A stretch of DNA of 5,789 nt from Victivallales bacterium (GCA_900771165.1 CAAGMX010000335.1:1-5789), one strand, 5' to 3'; shown: positions 1-5,789, counted from the first letter of the stretch. The notes: generated by a model not told the origin, from the letters alone. Made by a program: numbers and translations.

Positions 1-54
1 CAGGGGCAGGAGCGGGGGCAGGGGCAGGAGCGGGGGCAGGGGCAGGAGCGGGGG
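1..54. repeat. Three perfect 18-bp tandem repeats inside dnaX
   Basis: The unit caggggcaggagcggggg occurs three times head to tail with no mismatch, and the array is cut by the left window edge, so the true copy number is unknown. Read on the minus strand in the dnaX frame, each unit encodes Pro-Ala-Pro-Ala-Pro-Ala. The period is a multiple of three, so gain or loss of units would change linker length without breaking the frame. Confidence 0.95.
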
Positions 55-1258
55 ATTCCGTCAAGGTGGGGGGGATGCGGGGGGTGATCTCCTCCTTGGG
101 GATCAGTCCGCTGATGACATTCAGGTGGGTCAGGACGTCATCCAGGGTGGCGCTGTGGATGTCGCTGATGATCTGGGCCACCAGGACTTCCAGGGCGATC
201 CTCTTGTTCAGGCAGTCCCGGAAGAGCTGTTCCTGGGCCACCAGGGTGGAGAGGACCCGGCGGAGGAACGGGGGAGGGACGGTCTGGGCGGTGGCGGTGA
301 GTTCCTTCAGCTCGTCTACGCTGACTTCCAGGAATTTCCCGGCGTCCTGGCAGCATCCGGCCAGCATCAGATTGCGGAAATATTCCACCAGGTCTCCGTA
401 TACCTTTTCCAGGTCCCGTCCGGAGTTGGCCAGATTGGCGATGACATCCAGCACCCGGGCAATGTCATTGGCCAGGATTCCTCGGGCCATTTCCCGGAGT
501 TCGGTGCCGGAGGCCAGGCCGAAGATCTGGATCACGTCCGCTTCCCGGATGGTCTCCTCGGCGGTGGCGCCGCCGCAGAAGGCGATGATCTGGTCCAGGA
601 TGGACTGGGCGTCCCGCATGCCGCCGTCCGCCGCCCGGGCGATGCAGGCCAGGGCCGCATCCTCCACGAAGAGCTGTTCCGCCTTGGCGATCTGGCGCAG
701 GCGTTCCATGATGAGGGGGACGGGGATGCGGCGCAGGTCGAAGCGCTGGCATCGGGAGATGATGGTGGGCAGGATCTTGTGGGGTTCGGTGGTGGCGAAG
801 AGGAACTTTACGTAGGCCGGGGGCTCCTCCAGGGTCTTCAGGAGGGCATTCCACGCGGCGTTGGAAAGCATGTGGACTTCGTCGATGATGTAGATCTTGT
901 ATTTGCTTTTGGTGGGAGGATAGAGGACCTGGTCCCGGATCTTCCGCATATCCTCCACCCCGTTGTGGCTGGCGGCGTCGATCTCCACCACATCCAGGGA
1001 GTTTCCGGCGGCGATTTCCTGGCAGGATTCGCACTGGCAGCAGGGTTCGCCGTCCACGGGATGCTGGCAGTTCAGGGCCTTGGCGAAGATGCGGGCGGAG
1101 GTGGTCTTTCCGATTCCCCGGGATCCCACAAACAGATAGGCATGCCCCAGCCGTCCGCTCCGAAGGGCGTTCTTCAGGGTGCGGGCAATATGCTCCTGGC
1201 CTACAACCTCCGAAAAGGTCTGGGGACGCCACTTCCTCGCCAATACTTGATAGGTCAT
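1..1258 (-). CDS. dnaX: DNA polymerase III subunit tau/gamma (DnaX), C-terminus cut by window edge
   Basis: DnaX is the AAA+ subunit of the bacterial clamp loader; it loads the sliding clamp and, as tau, ties the replicase to the helicase. The visible 419 codons start MTYQVLARKWRPQTF, a typical DnaX N-terminus. Motifs seen: Walker A around residues 45-52 (GSRGIGKT), a zinc-binding cysteine set at C64, C73, C76 and C79, Walker B with D126-E127 (IIDEVHM), sensor 1 around T156-T157 (FATTEPHK), the SRC motif at 168-170, and sensor 2 around R215 (GGMRDAQS). The clamp-loader domain III follows to about residue 380. After about residue 395 the protein becomes a pure Pro-Ala linker, and the gene then leaves the window. 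The start at 1258 is supported by GGGAG five bases upstream of the ATG on the minus strand. The gene lies just downstream of the SRP RNA gene on the same strand, and I see no clear promoter between them. The tau-specific region and any frameshift site for gamma would lie outside the window. Confidence 0.97.
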   Translation of the reverse strand, partial: MTYQVLARKWRPQTFSEVVGQEHIARTLKNALRSGRLGHAYLFVGSRGIGKTTSARIFAKALNCQHPVDGEPCCQCESCQEIAAGNSLDVVEIDAASHNGVEDMRKIRDQVLYPPTKSKYKIYIIDEVHMLSNAAWNALLKTLEEPPAYVKFLFATTEPHKILPTIISRCQRFDLRRIPVPLIMERLRQIAKAEQLFVEDAALACIARAADGGMRDAQSILDQIIAFCGGATAEETIREADVIQIFGLASGTELREMARGILANDIARVLDVIANLANSGRDLEKVYGDLVEYFRNLMLAGCCQDAGKFLEVSVDELKELTATAQTVPPPFLRRVLSTLVAQEQLFRDCLNKRIALEVLVAQIISDIHSATLDDVLTHLNVISGLIPKEEITPRIPPTLTESPAPAPAPAPAPAPAPAP

Positions 1259-1362
1259 CTCCTCTCCCGTCCACGCCGACGACGAAACGGGGACACCCCT
1301 CCGACTCTCTCACTCCACTCCGGGAGGAGCGGGATTCCAGAAAACGGCTTCCCCTGCATTCC

Positions 1363-1371
1363 AAAAAAAAA
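1363..1371 (-). terminator. U tract ending the SRP RNA
   Basis: Nine consecutive A on the plus strand, read as nine T on the minus strand, directly follow the closing helix of the SRP RNA (GUCAUGUC at 1491-1484 pairing with GGCAUGGC at 1379-1372). A GC-rich helix followed at once by a U run is the layout of an intrinsic terminator. How much transcription reads through into dnaX, 105 bases further on, cannot be told from the sequence. Confidence 0.6.
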
Positions 1372-1492
1372 GCCATGCCGCCTGCCCCGGAATGACTGGC
1401 ACCCAAGTTGCATGCTTAGGGCTGCTTGGTTCCCCATCTGACCCGGTTCACAGACACCTTGCCGCACAGGTTCCGACACAAGCGACATGACA
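1372..1492 (-). ncRNA. ffs: Signal recognition particle RNA, bacterial small (4.5S) type
   Basis: This is the RNA scaffold that binds Ffh and the FtsY receptor to target membrane proteins co-translationally. The diagnostic tip is present on the minus strand: GGUCAG (1443-1438), a GGAA tetraloop (1433-1430) closed by UGG/CCA, then AGCAGCC (1426-1420), in the consensus order for the Ffh-binding helix 8. Outer helices can be drawn: GGCA-AGGU with ACUU-UGCC across a GGG bulge, CGGAA with UUCCG, GCUUGU with GCAGGC, and an eight-base closing stem GUCAUGUC/GGCAUGGC including G-U pairs. At about 120 nt it is too short to hold the Alu domain of the 270-nt Bacillus type. The 5' end is set from the distance to the -10 box, and the 3' end from the U tract. 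Ends may be off by a few bases. dnaX follows on the same strand. Confidence 0.92.
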
Positions 1493-1498
1493 AGCCCT

Positions 1499-1504
1499 AA
1501 TATA
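1499..1504 (-). promoter_or_regulatory. -10 box of the SRP RNA promoter
   Basis: Minus-strand TATATT sits 6-7 bases upstream of the predicted first G of the SRP RNA (1491 or 1492), which is the expected distance for a sigma-70-type -10 element. No good -35 hexamer is visible 16-18 bases upstream; that stretch reads TGGGCAAA on the minus strand. Confidence 0.55.
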
Positions 1505-1923
1505 AGACCTCCCCCGGCGCTTTGCCCATGGCCACCCCGGTTTTTGGGGAAAAAGCCCCGCCCCCCCCCCATTTCCCCAACGGCCCGTTTCGGGCCAGCT
1601 CCGGGGACTTCATCCATGCCCTGCCTGTTACCGGGGGAGGGCGAGGATAGGATCCCTCCGTGGCGTAACACCCCTGCTTGCGGGGGGGCGGGGAATAGCA
1701 AACCCCCCGTTTGGATTTATAGTTCACGCCTTGAATGATCCCCTGGGAGGAGAGGAGAATCTTTGGGCGGAATCCCGAAGAAAATTCCCCCGAAAATATC
1801 CCGCCTTTTTCCGCCAGACCGAAACGAGGGATTATCAAGGACTTTGCATGCCCTTTCTTGATGGTATGGAGGCATTCCCATTCCCGCCGGCAACCTTGAC
1901 AGAGAGCACGTAGAATAAAGACA
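1505..1923. other. Non-coding divergent intergenic region upstream of the RM operon
   Basis: I find no gene here. Reading frames crossing it on either strand have low-complexity, unrecognisable translations. What can be seen is a high density of homopolymer runs and small inverted repeats. There is a ten-C run at 1561-1570 and a G-run pair at 1682-1693. GGCCCG/CGGGCC flank a 3-base loop at 1582-1596, GGAGGG (1636-1641) pairs with CCCTCC (1654-1659), CAAAC/GTTTG flank five C at 1699-1713, and an imperfect inverted repeat lies at 1834-1862. The hsdM promoter must lie here or nearby, but I cannot assign a confident -35/-10 pair. A tRNA, known riboswitch core or CRISPR repeat was looked for and not seen. 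Confidence 0.7.
1834..1862. repeat. Inverted repeat upstream of hsdM
   Basis: ATCAAGGA (1834-1841) is complementary to the run ending CTTGAT at 1855-1862, giving eight pairs with one G-T and a 13-base loop. It lies about 60 bases before the hsdM start, where an operator for an RM control protein or a leader hairpin could sit. No control-protein gene is present in the window, so the function is unknown and the repeat may be chance. Confidence 0.3.
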
Positions 1924-4479
1924 ATGAATAAACAGCAACTTGCCGCAAAAATCTGGGAATCCGCCAATAAGCTGCGCTCGAAGATCGAGGCGAACGAGTA
2001 CAAGGATTACATCCTGGGTTTTATCTTCTATAAATTCCTTTCGGAAAGGGAGCTGAAGTTCCTTCGGGAGAATGGGTTCTCCCAGGAGGAGATTGCCGCC
2101 CTGTCGGAAGCCGACGGGGAGACCGTGAGTTATATCCAGGAGAACATCGGGTATTTCATTGGCTATGAGGATTTGTTCTCCACCTGGCTCGCCATGGGGC
2201 GGGACTTTGACATCTCCAATGTCCGGGACGCCCTTTCCGCCTTCAGCCGCCTGATCAATCCCTCCCACCGAAAGGTCTTCCACGGCATCTTCAAGACGCT
2301 GGAGACGGGCCTGAGCAAACTGGGGGAGAACTCTGTCGCCCAGACCAAAGCCGTCAGTTCCCTGCTCCAGCTGATCCGCGACATTCCCATGGACGGGAAA
2401 CAGGACTACGATGTCCTGGGCTTCATCTATGAATATCTCATCGGCATGTTTGCGGCCAATGCCGGGAAGAAGGCGGGGGAGTTCTATACCCCCCATGAGG
2501 TTTCCCTGCTGATGTCCCAGATTGTCGCCCATCACCTGAAAGACCGTGGGGAAATCAAGATCTACGATCCCACCAGCGGCTCCGGTTCCCTGCTGATCAA
2601 CATCGGCCATGCGGTGGCCCAGTTCATGCCGGAGACGGACCGCATCAAATACTACGCCCAGGAACTGAAGGAGAATACCTATAACCTCACCCGGATGAAT
2701 CTGGTGATGCGGGGCATTCTGCCGGACAATATCGTCACCCGAAACGGGGATACCCTGGAGGAGGACTGGCCCTACTTTGACGATAATGATCCGGAAGGGA
2801 CCTATGAGCCGCTGTATGTGGACGCGGTGGTTTCCAATCCCCCGTATTCCCAGCACTGGGATCCCCAGAACAAGGAGTTCGATGTCCGCTTTGCGGATTT
2901 CGGGGTTGCCCCCAAATCCAAGGCGGATTACGCCTTCCTGCTCCATGATCTTTACCATCTCAAGCCGGACGGCGTCATGACGATTGTCCTGCCCCACGGG
3001 GTTCTCTTCCGGGGGGACGCGGAGGGGGAAATCCGCAGGAAGCTATTGGAGCGCAATCACATTGACGCCATTATCGGCCTGCCGGCCAACATCTTCTTCG
3101 GCACAGGCATTCCCACCATCGTCATGGTGCTGAAGAAGAATCGCCCCGACACGGATGTGATGATCATCGACGCCTCCCAGGGGTTTGAAAAGGCGGGGAA
3201 GAGCAACCGGCTTCGGGCCTCCGACATCAAGCGCATCACCGATGCGGTGACCGGCCGCATCGCCACCCCGGGCTATTCCCGGAGGGTGACTCTGGAGGAA
3301 ATCCGAAGAAACGAATACAATCTGAATCTCCCCCGATACATCGAAAAGGACGCCGGGACGGAATCCTGGGATATCCGGGCGCTGATGTTCGGGGGAATTC
3401 CCGAAGGGGAGATCGATGCCCTGGCCCCCTACTGGGAGGCTCTCCCGGGGCTCCGGGAAAGCCTCTTCGCCGGAGAGGGACACTACGCCCGGCTGGTCTC
3501 TCCGGACATCGAGGCCGCCTGCCATGCCCATCCCGCCGTCCAGCACTTCAAGGCCTCCTTCGCCCAGGCCTTCGCAGGGCTGAAGGAGGATCTGCGGAAG
3601 GAACTGCTGGAGCAGTGGGAGATGCTGCGCATTCCCCTGGAGGAGGGTGTGTTGTGTGACAATATCTTCGCCCGGCTTGCCCACATCCCCCTCGTGGACA
3701 AATACGAGGCGTTCCAGCTCCTGGACGATGCCTGGACGAAAATCGCCGTCGATCTGGAAATGCTCCAGACCGAGGGAATGGCGGCGGCCAACAAGGTGGA
3801 TCCCAATATGAGCCTGAAGAAGAAGGATGGCCATGATGTGGAAGTCCAGGATGGATGGACCGGCCGTGTGATCCCCTTCTCCCTGGCCCAGGAGATCTTG
3901 CTGGCGGCGGAGGCGAAGGCGCTGCGGGAGAAGGAGGAGGAGTTGGCGCAGGTCGTCTCGGAATACGAGGAGATGGTGGATGCCCTGAGCGAGGAAGAGA
4001 AGGGGCAGGAGTATTTTGACGGGGAGAAGGAGAAATTCGACCCGGCGGAGATCAAGAGGTTCATCAAGGCATATCCGGAGGAGAAGGAGACCATCGCCAT
4101 GCTGAAGAAGGCGGATGGGCTCATCACCCGGGAAAAAGCCCTGAAGAAGGCCATCAAGGCGGAATCCCAGGCGCTGCACTTGAAGACCAAGGCCACCATC
4201 GAGGCGCTGTCCCGGGAGGAGATCCTAGCGCTTCTGGAGGCAAAGTGGATTGCTCCGCTTTGGGAAAAGCTGAATGCTCTGCCCGCCCGTATCATCGCCG
4301 AACTGAATCAGAAACTCAAGATCCTCTCCCAAAAATACACGGATACCCTTCCGGAGGTGGAAGAGCAAATTGCCCAGACGGAGGGGGAGTTGCTGTGCAT
4401 GTTGTCACAACTCACTGGCACTCAGGAAGATATGGAAGGAATAGCAGAGCTGGCAAGGCTCTTGGGAGGGAAAGGATGA
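1924..4479 (+). CDS. hsdM: Type I restriction-modification methyltransferase subunit HsdM, long form
   Basis: HsdM transfers a methyl group from S-adenosylmethionine to N6 of adenine at the site chosen by HsdS, and forms the core of the type I RM complex. Residues 1-150 match the helical HsdM N-terminal domain (MNKQQLAAKIWESANKLR). The N6-adenine methylase domain follows: EFYTP at 186-190, SAM-binding motif I DPTSGSGSLL at 215-224, and catalytic motif IV NPPY at 305-308. The catalytic domain ends near 475. Classical HsdM proteins such as EcoKI are about 530 aa; this one is 851 aa. Residues 480-851 form an extension with a charged, probably coiled-coil stretch (about 655-760), ending in a helical segment I have seen in other long HsdM proteins. 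The ATG at 1924 is the first after an in-frame stop at 1897. No strong Shine-Dalgarno precedes it, only purine-rich AGAATAAAGAC. Its stop overlaps the next start as ATGA. Composition looks like dnaX, so there is no sign of recent transfer in this gene. Confidence 0.95.
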   Translation: MNKQQLAAKIWESANKLRSKIEANEYKDYILGFIFYKFLSERELKFLRENGFSQEEIAALSEADGETVSYIQENIGYFIGYEDLFSTWLAMGRDFDISNVRDALSAFSRLINPSHRKVFHGIFKTLETGLSKLGENSVAQTKAVSSLLQLIRDIPMDGKQDYDVLGFIYEYLIGMFAANAGKKAGEFYTPHEVSLLMSQIVAHHLKDRGEIKIYDPTSGSGSLLINIGHAVAQFMPETDRIKYYAQELKENTYNLTRMNLVMRGILPDNIVTRNGDTLEEDWPYFDDNDPEGTYEPLYVDAVVSNPPYSQHWDPQNKEFDVRFADFGVAPKSKADYAFLLHDLYHLKPDGVMTIVLPHGVLFRGDAEGEIRRKLLERNHIDAIIGLPANIFFGTGIPTIVMVLKKNRPDTDVMIIDASQGFEKAGKSNRLRASDIKRITDAVTGRIATPGYSRRVTLEEIRRNEYNLNLPRYIEKDAGTESWDIRALMFGGIPEGEIDALAPYWEALPGLRESLFAGEGHYARLVSPDIEAACHAHPAVQHFKASFAQAFAGLKEDLRKELLEQWEMLRIPLEEGVLCDNIFARLAHIPLVDKYEAFQLLDDAWTKIAVDLEMLQTEGMAAANKVDPNMSLKKKDGHDVEVQDGWTGRVIPFSLAQEILLAAEAKALREKEEELAQVVSEYEEMVDALSEEEKGQEYFDGEKEKFDPAEIKRFIKAYPEEKETIAMLKKADGLITREKALKKAIKAESQALHLKTKATIEALSREEILALLEAKWIAPLWEKLNALPARIIAELNQKLKILSQKYTDTLPEVEEQIAQTEGELLCMLSQLTGTQEDMEGIAELARLLGGKG
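4464..4469 (+). promoter_or_regulatory. Ribosome binding site for the DUF3990-like gene
   Basis: GGGAGG lies inside the 3' end of hsdM, six bases before the ATG at 4476. It decides this start over an upstream in-frame ATG at 4245, which would lie deep within hsdM and add 77 residues of unrelated sequence. Confidence 0.7.
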
Positions 4480-4949
4480 CGGAAGAGCGGTGCATCTACC
4501 ACGGCAGTCAGCAGATCGTGGAGCGTCCGGAGATCCGGCCCACGAAATACAGCAAGGATTTTGCGGCGGGATTCTACTGCACGGTCTTCAAGGAGCAGGC
4601 CGTTCGCTGGGCCACCCGCTACCCGGTCACCGGATATGTGAATGCCTTCCTGTATCGGGAAAATCCCGCTCTCCGGATCAAGCGCTTTGCGTCCATGACG
4701 GAAGAGTGGCTCGATTTCATCGCCGCCTGCCGAAACGGGGGCGACCACGATTTTGACATCGTGGAGGGCCCGATGGCCAACGACACCATCTTCAACTATG
4801 TGCAGGACTTTGTGGACGGAAATATCTCCCGGGAAGCCTTCTGGGCCCTGGCAAAATTCAAGCGCCCGACCCATCAGCTCTGTTTCCATACCGCCGCCGC
4901 CCTGCGCACCCTCACCTTCCGGGGATTCGAGATCCATGAAAATGAATGA
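4476..4949 (+). CDS. DUF3990-like protein, possible ADP-ribosyltransferase-fold effector
   Basis: This 157-aa protein resembles DUF3990 from its motif pattern: IYHGSQQIVERPEI at residues 7-20, then KDFAAGFYCT (27-36), QAVRWA (41-46), EEWLDFIA (76-83), and FDIVEGPMANDTIF (93-106), ending with a QLCFHT segment. I recall DUF3990 being grouped with the ADP-ribosyltransferase superfamily. The YHGS start, with its histidine, fits the first motif of that fold, but this is memory plus pattern, not a search. No signal peptide or membrane segment is visible, so it is presumably cytoplasmic. The start overlaps the hsdM stop as ATGA and has a good RBS, so translation should be coupled to hsdM; its own end overlaps the next gene by 14 bases. 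DUF3990 genes are usually found beside small DUF3791-type genes, as here. The position between hsdM and hsdS is unusual. A toxin or anti-phage effector role is inferred. It could also be a DNA- or protein-modifying accessory of the RM system. Confidence 0.8.
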   Translation: MTEERCIYHGSQQIVERPEIRPTKYSKDFAAGFYCTVFKEQAVRWATRYPVTGYVNAFLYRENPALRIKRFASMTEEWLDFIAACRNGGDHDFDIVEGPMANDTIFNYVQDFVDGNISREAFWALAKFKRPTHQLCFHTAAALRTLTFRGFEIHENE

Positions 4950-5789
4950 CAGCGACTTGTTCTTCACCTGCAGTCTCCTGGAGGAGATCGGCAGGGAAAC
5001 CCGGCAAAGACGCAGGGATGTGGTGGCCCTCCTGGGGAGAAAGGTGGTCGCCCATATCTATGAGAATGCCGGGACGCTCCACTGCGAACCCGTCCCCAAG
5101 ACGGCGGAGGTCTTCATCCGACTGGCCGGAATCCCCCAGGGAAAGTTTGACAATGTGGCCACCTGCCAATACACCGTGCCGGATTACTGGACCATCGGAA
5201 AGGTCTACGCCAGATTGATCGAGGATGTCTGCGACACCAACGTCATCGATACTCTCCTCCAGGTCTACGAATCCCCCGTCAGTGACGCCATCTCCAACTA
5301 CAACAGCGATTTCTTCTACCAGCCCCGGGGATTCCTCAAGGAACAATTCCTCCAGCTCCCAACCCCACCCCACCACCCCAACGCTCCTACCCCAAAAATC
5401 CGATTCCAAAACTTCTCCGAAAAATGGAAAAAACGAAAACTGGGGGAATGTTTTAATGAAAGAAATGAACGCTCTGCCGAGGGAGAGCTTCTTTCCGTCA
5501 CCATCAATTCGGGAATCCGCAAGTTTGATGAATTAGGCCGGAATGACAATTCGAGTGAAGATAAATCTCATTACAAGAGGGTGCTGCCCGGGGATATCGC
5601 CTATAATTCAATGCGGATGTGGCAAGGAGCAAGTGGCCATTCCCCGTACGATGGCATTGTGAGCCCCGCATATACCGTGATAACTCCTCGCGAAGGTGTA
5701 TCCTCAATCTTTTTCTCTTATCTGTTCAAGCGGGAATCGATGATCCAAATCTTCCAGAATAGGTCACAAGGAATTACATCGGATACATG
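4936..5789 (+). CDS. hsdS: Fusion of a DUF3990-partner (DUF3791-like) domain to type I specificity subunit HsdS, 3' end cut by window
   Basis: The frame is open for 284 codons to the window edge. Residues 5-138 (DLFFTCSLLEEIGRE to FLKEQFL) are not HsdS. The first 60 or so have the helical pattern of DUF3791 (an LHCE segment at 48-51), followed by GKFDNVATCQYTVP (69-82), IGKVYARLIEDV (87-98) and SNYNSDFFYQ (120-129). I recall similar stand-alone proteins of about 140 aa next to DUF3990 genes. A Pro-rich linker (142-153) leads to PKIRFQNFSEKWKKRKLGE (153-171), a classical HsdS N-terminus, and then the first target-recognition domain, including LPGDIAYNSMRMWQG (217-231) and SPAYTVI (244-250). 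HsdS picks the DNA target of the RM complex. No in-frame ATG, GTG or TTG lies between residue 99 and the HsdS start, so HsdS depends on the fusion. The start may be ATG 4936 or ATG 4942. The HsdS part is visibly richer in A and T than the upstream part. The second recognition domain and hsdR are not in view. Confidence 0.87.
   Translation, partial: MKMNDSDLFFTCSLLEEIGRETRQRRRDVVALLGRKVVAHIYENAGTLHCEPVPKTAEVFIRLAGIPQGKFDNVATCQYTVPDYWTIGKVYARLIEDVCDTNVIDTLLQVYESPVSDAISNYNSDFFYQPRGFLKEQFLQLPTPPHHPNAPTPKIRFQNFSEKWKKRKLGECFNERNERSAEGELLSVTINSGIRKFDELGRNDNSSEDKSHYKRVLPGDIAYNSMRMWQGASGHSPYDGIVSPAYTVITPREGVSSIFFSYLFKRESMIQIFQNRSQGITSDT

Noticed and set aside
1..1258. Programmed frameshift site for the gamma form of DnaX
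   Set aside because: No A-rich slippery heptamer is present in the visible part. The region where it would be expected lies at or beyond the left edge.
125..1441. Long plus-strand open frame of 438 codons
   Set aside because: It lies antisense to dnaX and the SRP RNA, and its glycine/aspartate-rich translation is what the complement of a GC-rich gene gives. The minus strand has full DnaX motifs.
1766..1810. Intrinsic terminator: GGCGG (1766-1770), CCGCC (1801-1805) and TTTTT
   Set aside because: The stem is only five pairs around a 30-base loop with little inner pairing, and no plus-strand gene ends before it.
1896..1916. TTGACA at 1896 with TAGAAT at 1911 as a sigma-70 promoter
   Set aside because: The spacing is only nine bases instead of about 17, so the two cannot act as one promoter. 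TAGAAT alone is kept only as a weak idea.
1505..1923. tRNA, riboswitch or CRISPR in the intergenic region
   Set aside because: No T-loop motif or acceptor stem, no known riboswitch core, and no regularly spaced repeats were found on either strand.
1717..2997. Minus-strand open frame of 426 codons
   Set aside because: It is antisense to hsdM, which carries all methylase motifs in the plus frame. Its translation shows no recognisable domain.
3043..4179. Minus-strand open frame of 378 codons
   Set aside because: It is another shadow of hsdM, leucine/glycine/histidine-rich, without a ribosome site or domain.
4245..4475. N-terminal extension of the DUF3990-like gene from ATG 4245
   Set aside because: The extra 77 residues overlap hsdM out of frame and look random. 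GGGAGG and the ATGA overlap support the start at 4476.
4946..5218. Plus-strand open frame starting at ATG 4946
   Set aside because: It is out of frame with the fusion protein, which gives a coherent domain and then HsdS. This frame is serine/arginine/proline-rich noise.

Overview
The window comes from a GC-rich bacterial chromosome. It joins a housekeeping locus on the minus strand (SRP RNA gene followed by dnaX) to a type I restriction-modification (RM) operon running the other way on the plus strand. I cannot place the organism firmly. The combination is compatible with a gut or rumen-type anaerobe, and the PVC group (Lentisphaerota/Verrucomicrobiota) is only a weak guess.

Left part (1-1504, minus strand). 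A bacterial small-type signal recognition particle RNA gene lies at about 1372-1492. It has a recognisable -10 box upstream and a nine-base U tract at its 3' end. About 105 bases further on, dnaX (DNA polymerase III tau/gamma subunit) starts at 1258 and runs off the left edge. At the clipped end, dnaX enters a Pro-Ala linker encoded by three perfect 18-bp tandem repeats. The order SRP RNA then dnaX is also found in other bacteria such as Bacillus.

Middle (1505-1923). About 420 bases separate the two divergent units. I see no convincing gene here. The stretch is rich in G and C homopolymer runs and short inverted repeats, and must carry the control region for the RM operon.

Right part (1924-5789, plus strand). 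Three genes are packed with overlapping ends: a long hsdM (adenine-N6 methyltransferase, 851 aa); a 157-aa protein resembling the DUF3990 family, which I recall as related to ADP-ribosyltransferases; and a reading frame cut by the right edge. In this last frame, a domain of about 140 residues that resembles the usual DUF3990 partner (DUF3791-like) is fused through a Pro-rich linker to a type I specificity subunit (HsdS). No in-frame start codon lies near the HsdS part, so HsdS seems to be made only as the fusion. hsdR is not in the window.

The most interesting point is this module between hsdM and hsdS. A putative effector or toxin is translationally coupled to hsdM, and its putative partner or antitoxin is physically part of the specificity subunit. 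By analogy with the PrrC anticodon nuclease carried in the EcoprrI RM operon, I propose that the DUF3990-like protein could be a second-line effector held silent by the RM complex. That is an inference, not shown by the sequence.
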